6,246 bases of DNA from JAWLFY01 sp964462125 (GTDB lineage Bacteria > Planctomycetota > Planctomycetia > Pirellulales > Pirellulaceae), in contig CAYWXT010000295.1 in the NCBI GenBank assembly GCA_964462125.1, positions 1 to 6,246 of the forward strand, read 5' to 3'. Position numbers and translations under genes: made by a program. This document shows, one piece after another, positions 5,108 through 6,246 of the stretch. The notes under the pieces were generated by a model that was not told the DNA's origin, did no database searches, and worked only from the letters and a program-made list of their open reading frames with translations. The number at the start of each line of letters is the position of its first letter. Position 1 is the stretch's first letter.

Positions 5108-6246
5108 ACCGAATGCAACATCTGGTCGATCCGACACGACGCCAATTCTTCCAGACCTGTGGAGTCGGCGTGGGCAAAGTCGCCCTCGCCTCGCTGTTGG
5201 CGGGGCGGCCGGCCGATGCGGCGAGCCCCACCGGCAGTGAAGGCGACTCGGGCCGTGAAGGGGCGTTTCCCAACGGCGGCAGGCATCATCCCCCCAAGGC
5301 CAAGCGGGTGATATTCCTGTTCATGGCCGGGGCCCCGAGTCAGCTCGATTTGTTCGACCACAAGCCCAAGCTGGTGGAACTCGAAGGACAACCGATCCCG
5401 CCGGAGGTGATCGCCGGCCAACGATATGCCTTCATCCAGCCCGATGTCGCCGTGTTGTCCCCGCGGTTCAAATTCGCGCGCCACGGCCAAGCGGGCACGG
5501 AGGTCTCCGAGGTGCTGCCCCACTTGGCTCAAGTGGTCGACGATATCGCGGTGATCAAGAGTGTTCACACCGACCAGTTCAACCACTCCCCAGCACAGAT
5601 CTTCGTCAACACCGGCAGCCCGATTCCGGGGCGACCGGCGATGGGCTCTTGGTTGAGTTACGGCATCGGCAGTGAAGCGGACAACCTGCCCGGTTTCGTT
5701 GTCCTCAAAAGCGGCGGCAACCTCTCTGGCGGTGCCGCGATGTGGAGTGCCGGGTTCTTGCCGGGCCAGCACCAGGGGGTTCCGTTTCGAAGCGGAGGCG
5801 ATCCGATCCTGCATATCTCCAACCCCGATCGCGTCGACGGGCCCACCCAGCGAGAAACACTCGACCTGGTCACGGAACTGAATGAAGCCCGCATGCAGCG
5901 AACCGGGATCGATGCGATCCAAACGCGGATCGAGTCGTACGAGATGGCCTATCGGATGCAATCGGCCGCCCCTGAGCTGATGGATCTCTCGGGAGAGACC
6001 GCGGCAACGTTGGATCTGTATGGAATCGAGGAGGGGGACAACGGTTCCTTTGCCAAACACTGCTTACTCGCCCGCCGGATGGCCGAACGGGGTGTCCGAT
6101 TCATTCAGGTCTATCATGCCGGATGGGACCATCACAGCGACGTCGAAGGGGGGCTTCGGCGGCAGTGTGGACAGACCGATCAAGCCTGTGCGGCCCTGCT
6201 GCACGATCTCCGCCGCCGCGGGATGCTGGAGGAGACACTGGTGGTT
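5104..6246 (+). CDS. DUF1501 protein with twin-arginine signal, 3' end cut by window edge
   Basis: The frame is open from the ATG at 5104 to the window edge (381 codons, no stop). The N-terminus has a twin-arginine motif, TRRQFF (11-16), then a hydrophobic stretch (about 20-33) and a plausible cleavage site after PADA (36-39), so the protein is probably exported folded by the Tat system. The DUF1501 domain starts near residue 67, with RVIFLFMAGAPSQLDLFDHK. It continues through HTDQFNHSPAQIFVNTGS (155-172), GGNLSGGAAMWSAGFLPG (204-221) and a histidine-rich VYHAGWDHHSD (336-346). DUF1501 proteins are related to the alkaline phosphatase/sulfatase superfamily, and the Asp/His clusters could be metal ligands, but I cannot name a substrate. 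The missing C-terminus would be expected to begin with the conserved WGGEFGRTP-type segment. The start overlaps the preceding stop as ATGA, which implies translational coupling with the cytochrome gene. There is no independent promoter. Confidence 0.93.
   Translation, partial: MNRMQHLVDPTRRQFFQTCGVGVGKVALASLLAGRPADAASPTGSEGDSGREGAFPNGGRHHPPKAKRVIFLFMAGAPSQLDLFDHKPKLVELEGQPIPPEVIAGQRYAFIQPDVAVLSPRFKFARHGQAGTEVSEVLPHLAQVVDDIAVIKSVHTDQFNHSPAQIFVNTGSPIPGRPAMGSWLSYGIGSEADNLPGFVVLKSGGNLSGGAAMWSAGFLPGQHQGVPFRSGGDPILHISNPDRVDGPTQRETLDLVTELNEARMQRTGIDAIQTRIESYEMAYRMQSAAPELMDLSGETAATLDLYGIEEGDNGSFAKHCLLARRMAERGVRFIQVYHAGWDHHSDVEGGLRRQCGQTDQACAALLHDLRRRGMLEETLVV

Noticed and set aside
4052..5137. A 361-codon antisense frame over the DUF1553 region
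   Set aside because: It overlaps the well-conserved DUF1553 motifs on the plus strand and has no domain signature of its own.
4981..6060. A 359-codon antisense frame over the DUF1501 gene
   Set aside because: The plus strand gives a Tat signal and the full run of DUF1501 motifs; the minus-strand product is a compositional shadow.

Overview
The window looks like a piece of a Planctomycetota chromosome, most likely from the Pirellulaceae (Rhodopirellula-like). The sequence is GC-rich. It carries a planctomycete-type cytochrome c / DUF1549 / DUF1553 protein (PSCyt1-PSCyt2-PSD1) joined to a DUF1501 protein, a pair that is greatly expanded in this phylum. The assignment rests on recognising protein families, not on a database search.

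Layout: (1) Bases 1-340, minus strand: the N-terminal third or so of a dihydrolipoyl dehydrogenase, with the FAD-binding GGGPAG loop and the redox-active CxxxxC motif. The gene runs off the left edge. (2) Bases 341-654: a 314-bp divergent intergenic region packed with inverted repeats, including two diverged copies of a hairpin-plus-tail element that ends in ggaggtacatccg. (3) Bases 655-1731, plus strand: a polytopic membrane protein of the UPF0104 / YbhN / LPG_synthase_TM (flippase-like) family, with a short charged C-terminal tail built on a tandem 15-bp repeat. (4) Bases 1732-1918: a short non-coding leader. It ends in a perfect 8-bp-stem hairpin whose 3' arm is the only purine-rich Shine-Dalgarno candidate for the next gene. 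(5) Bases 1919-5107, plus strand: the 1062-residue PSCyt1/DUF1549/DUF1553 protein, with two CxxCH motifs and an export signal. (6) Bases 5104-6246 and beyond, plus strand: a DUF1501 protein with a twin-arginine signal. It overlaps the previous gene by ATGA and is cut by the right edge.

The last two genes form a translationally coupled pair. Both products are predicted to be exported, so they probably act together outside the cytoplasm. The haem motifs in the first and the alkaline-phosphatase/sulfatase-like fold reported for DUF1501 in the second point to a redox or hydrolytic role that the sequence alone does not settle. The dehydrogenase and the membrane protein are divergent and have no evident functional link to this pair.

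No tRNA, rRNA, CRISPR array, insertion sequence or transposase was found. The parts that known families do not explain are the intergenic repeat cluster, the leader hairpin over the ribosome-binding site, and two in-frame tandem repeats at protein termini. I see no clear evidence of a wholly new multi-gene system.
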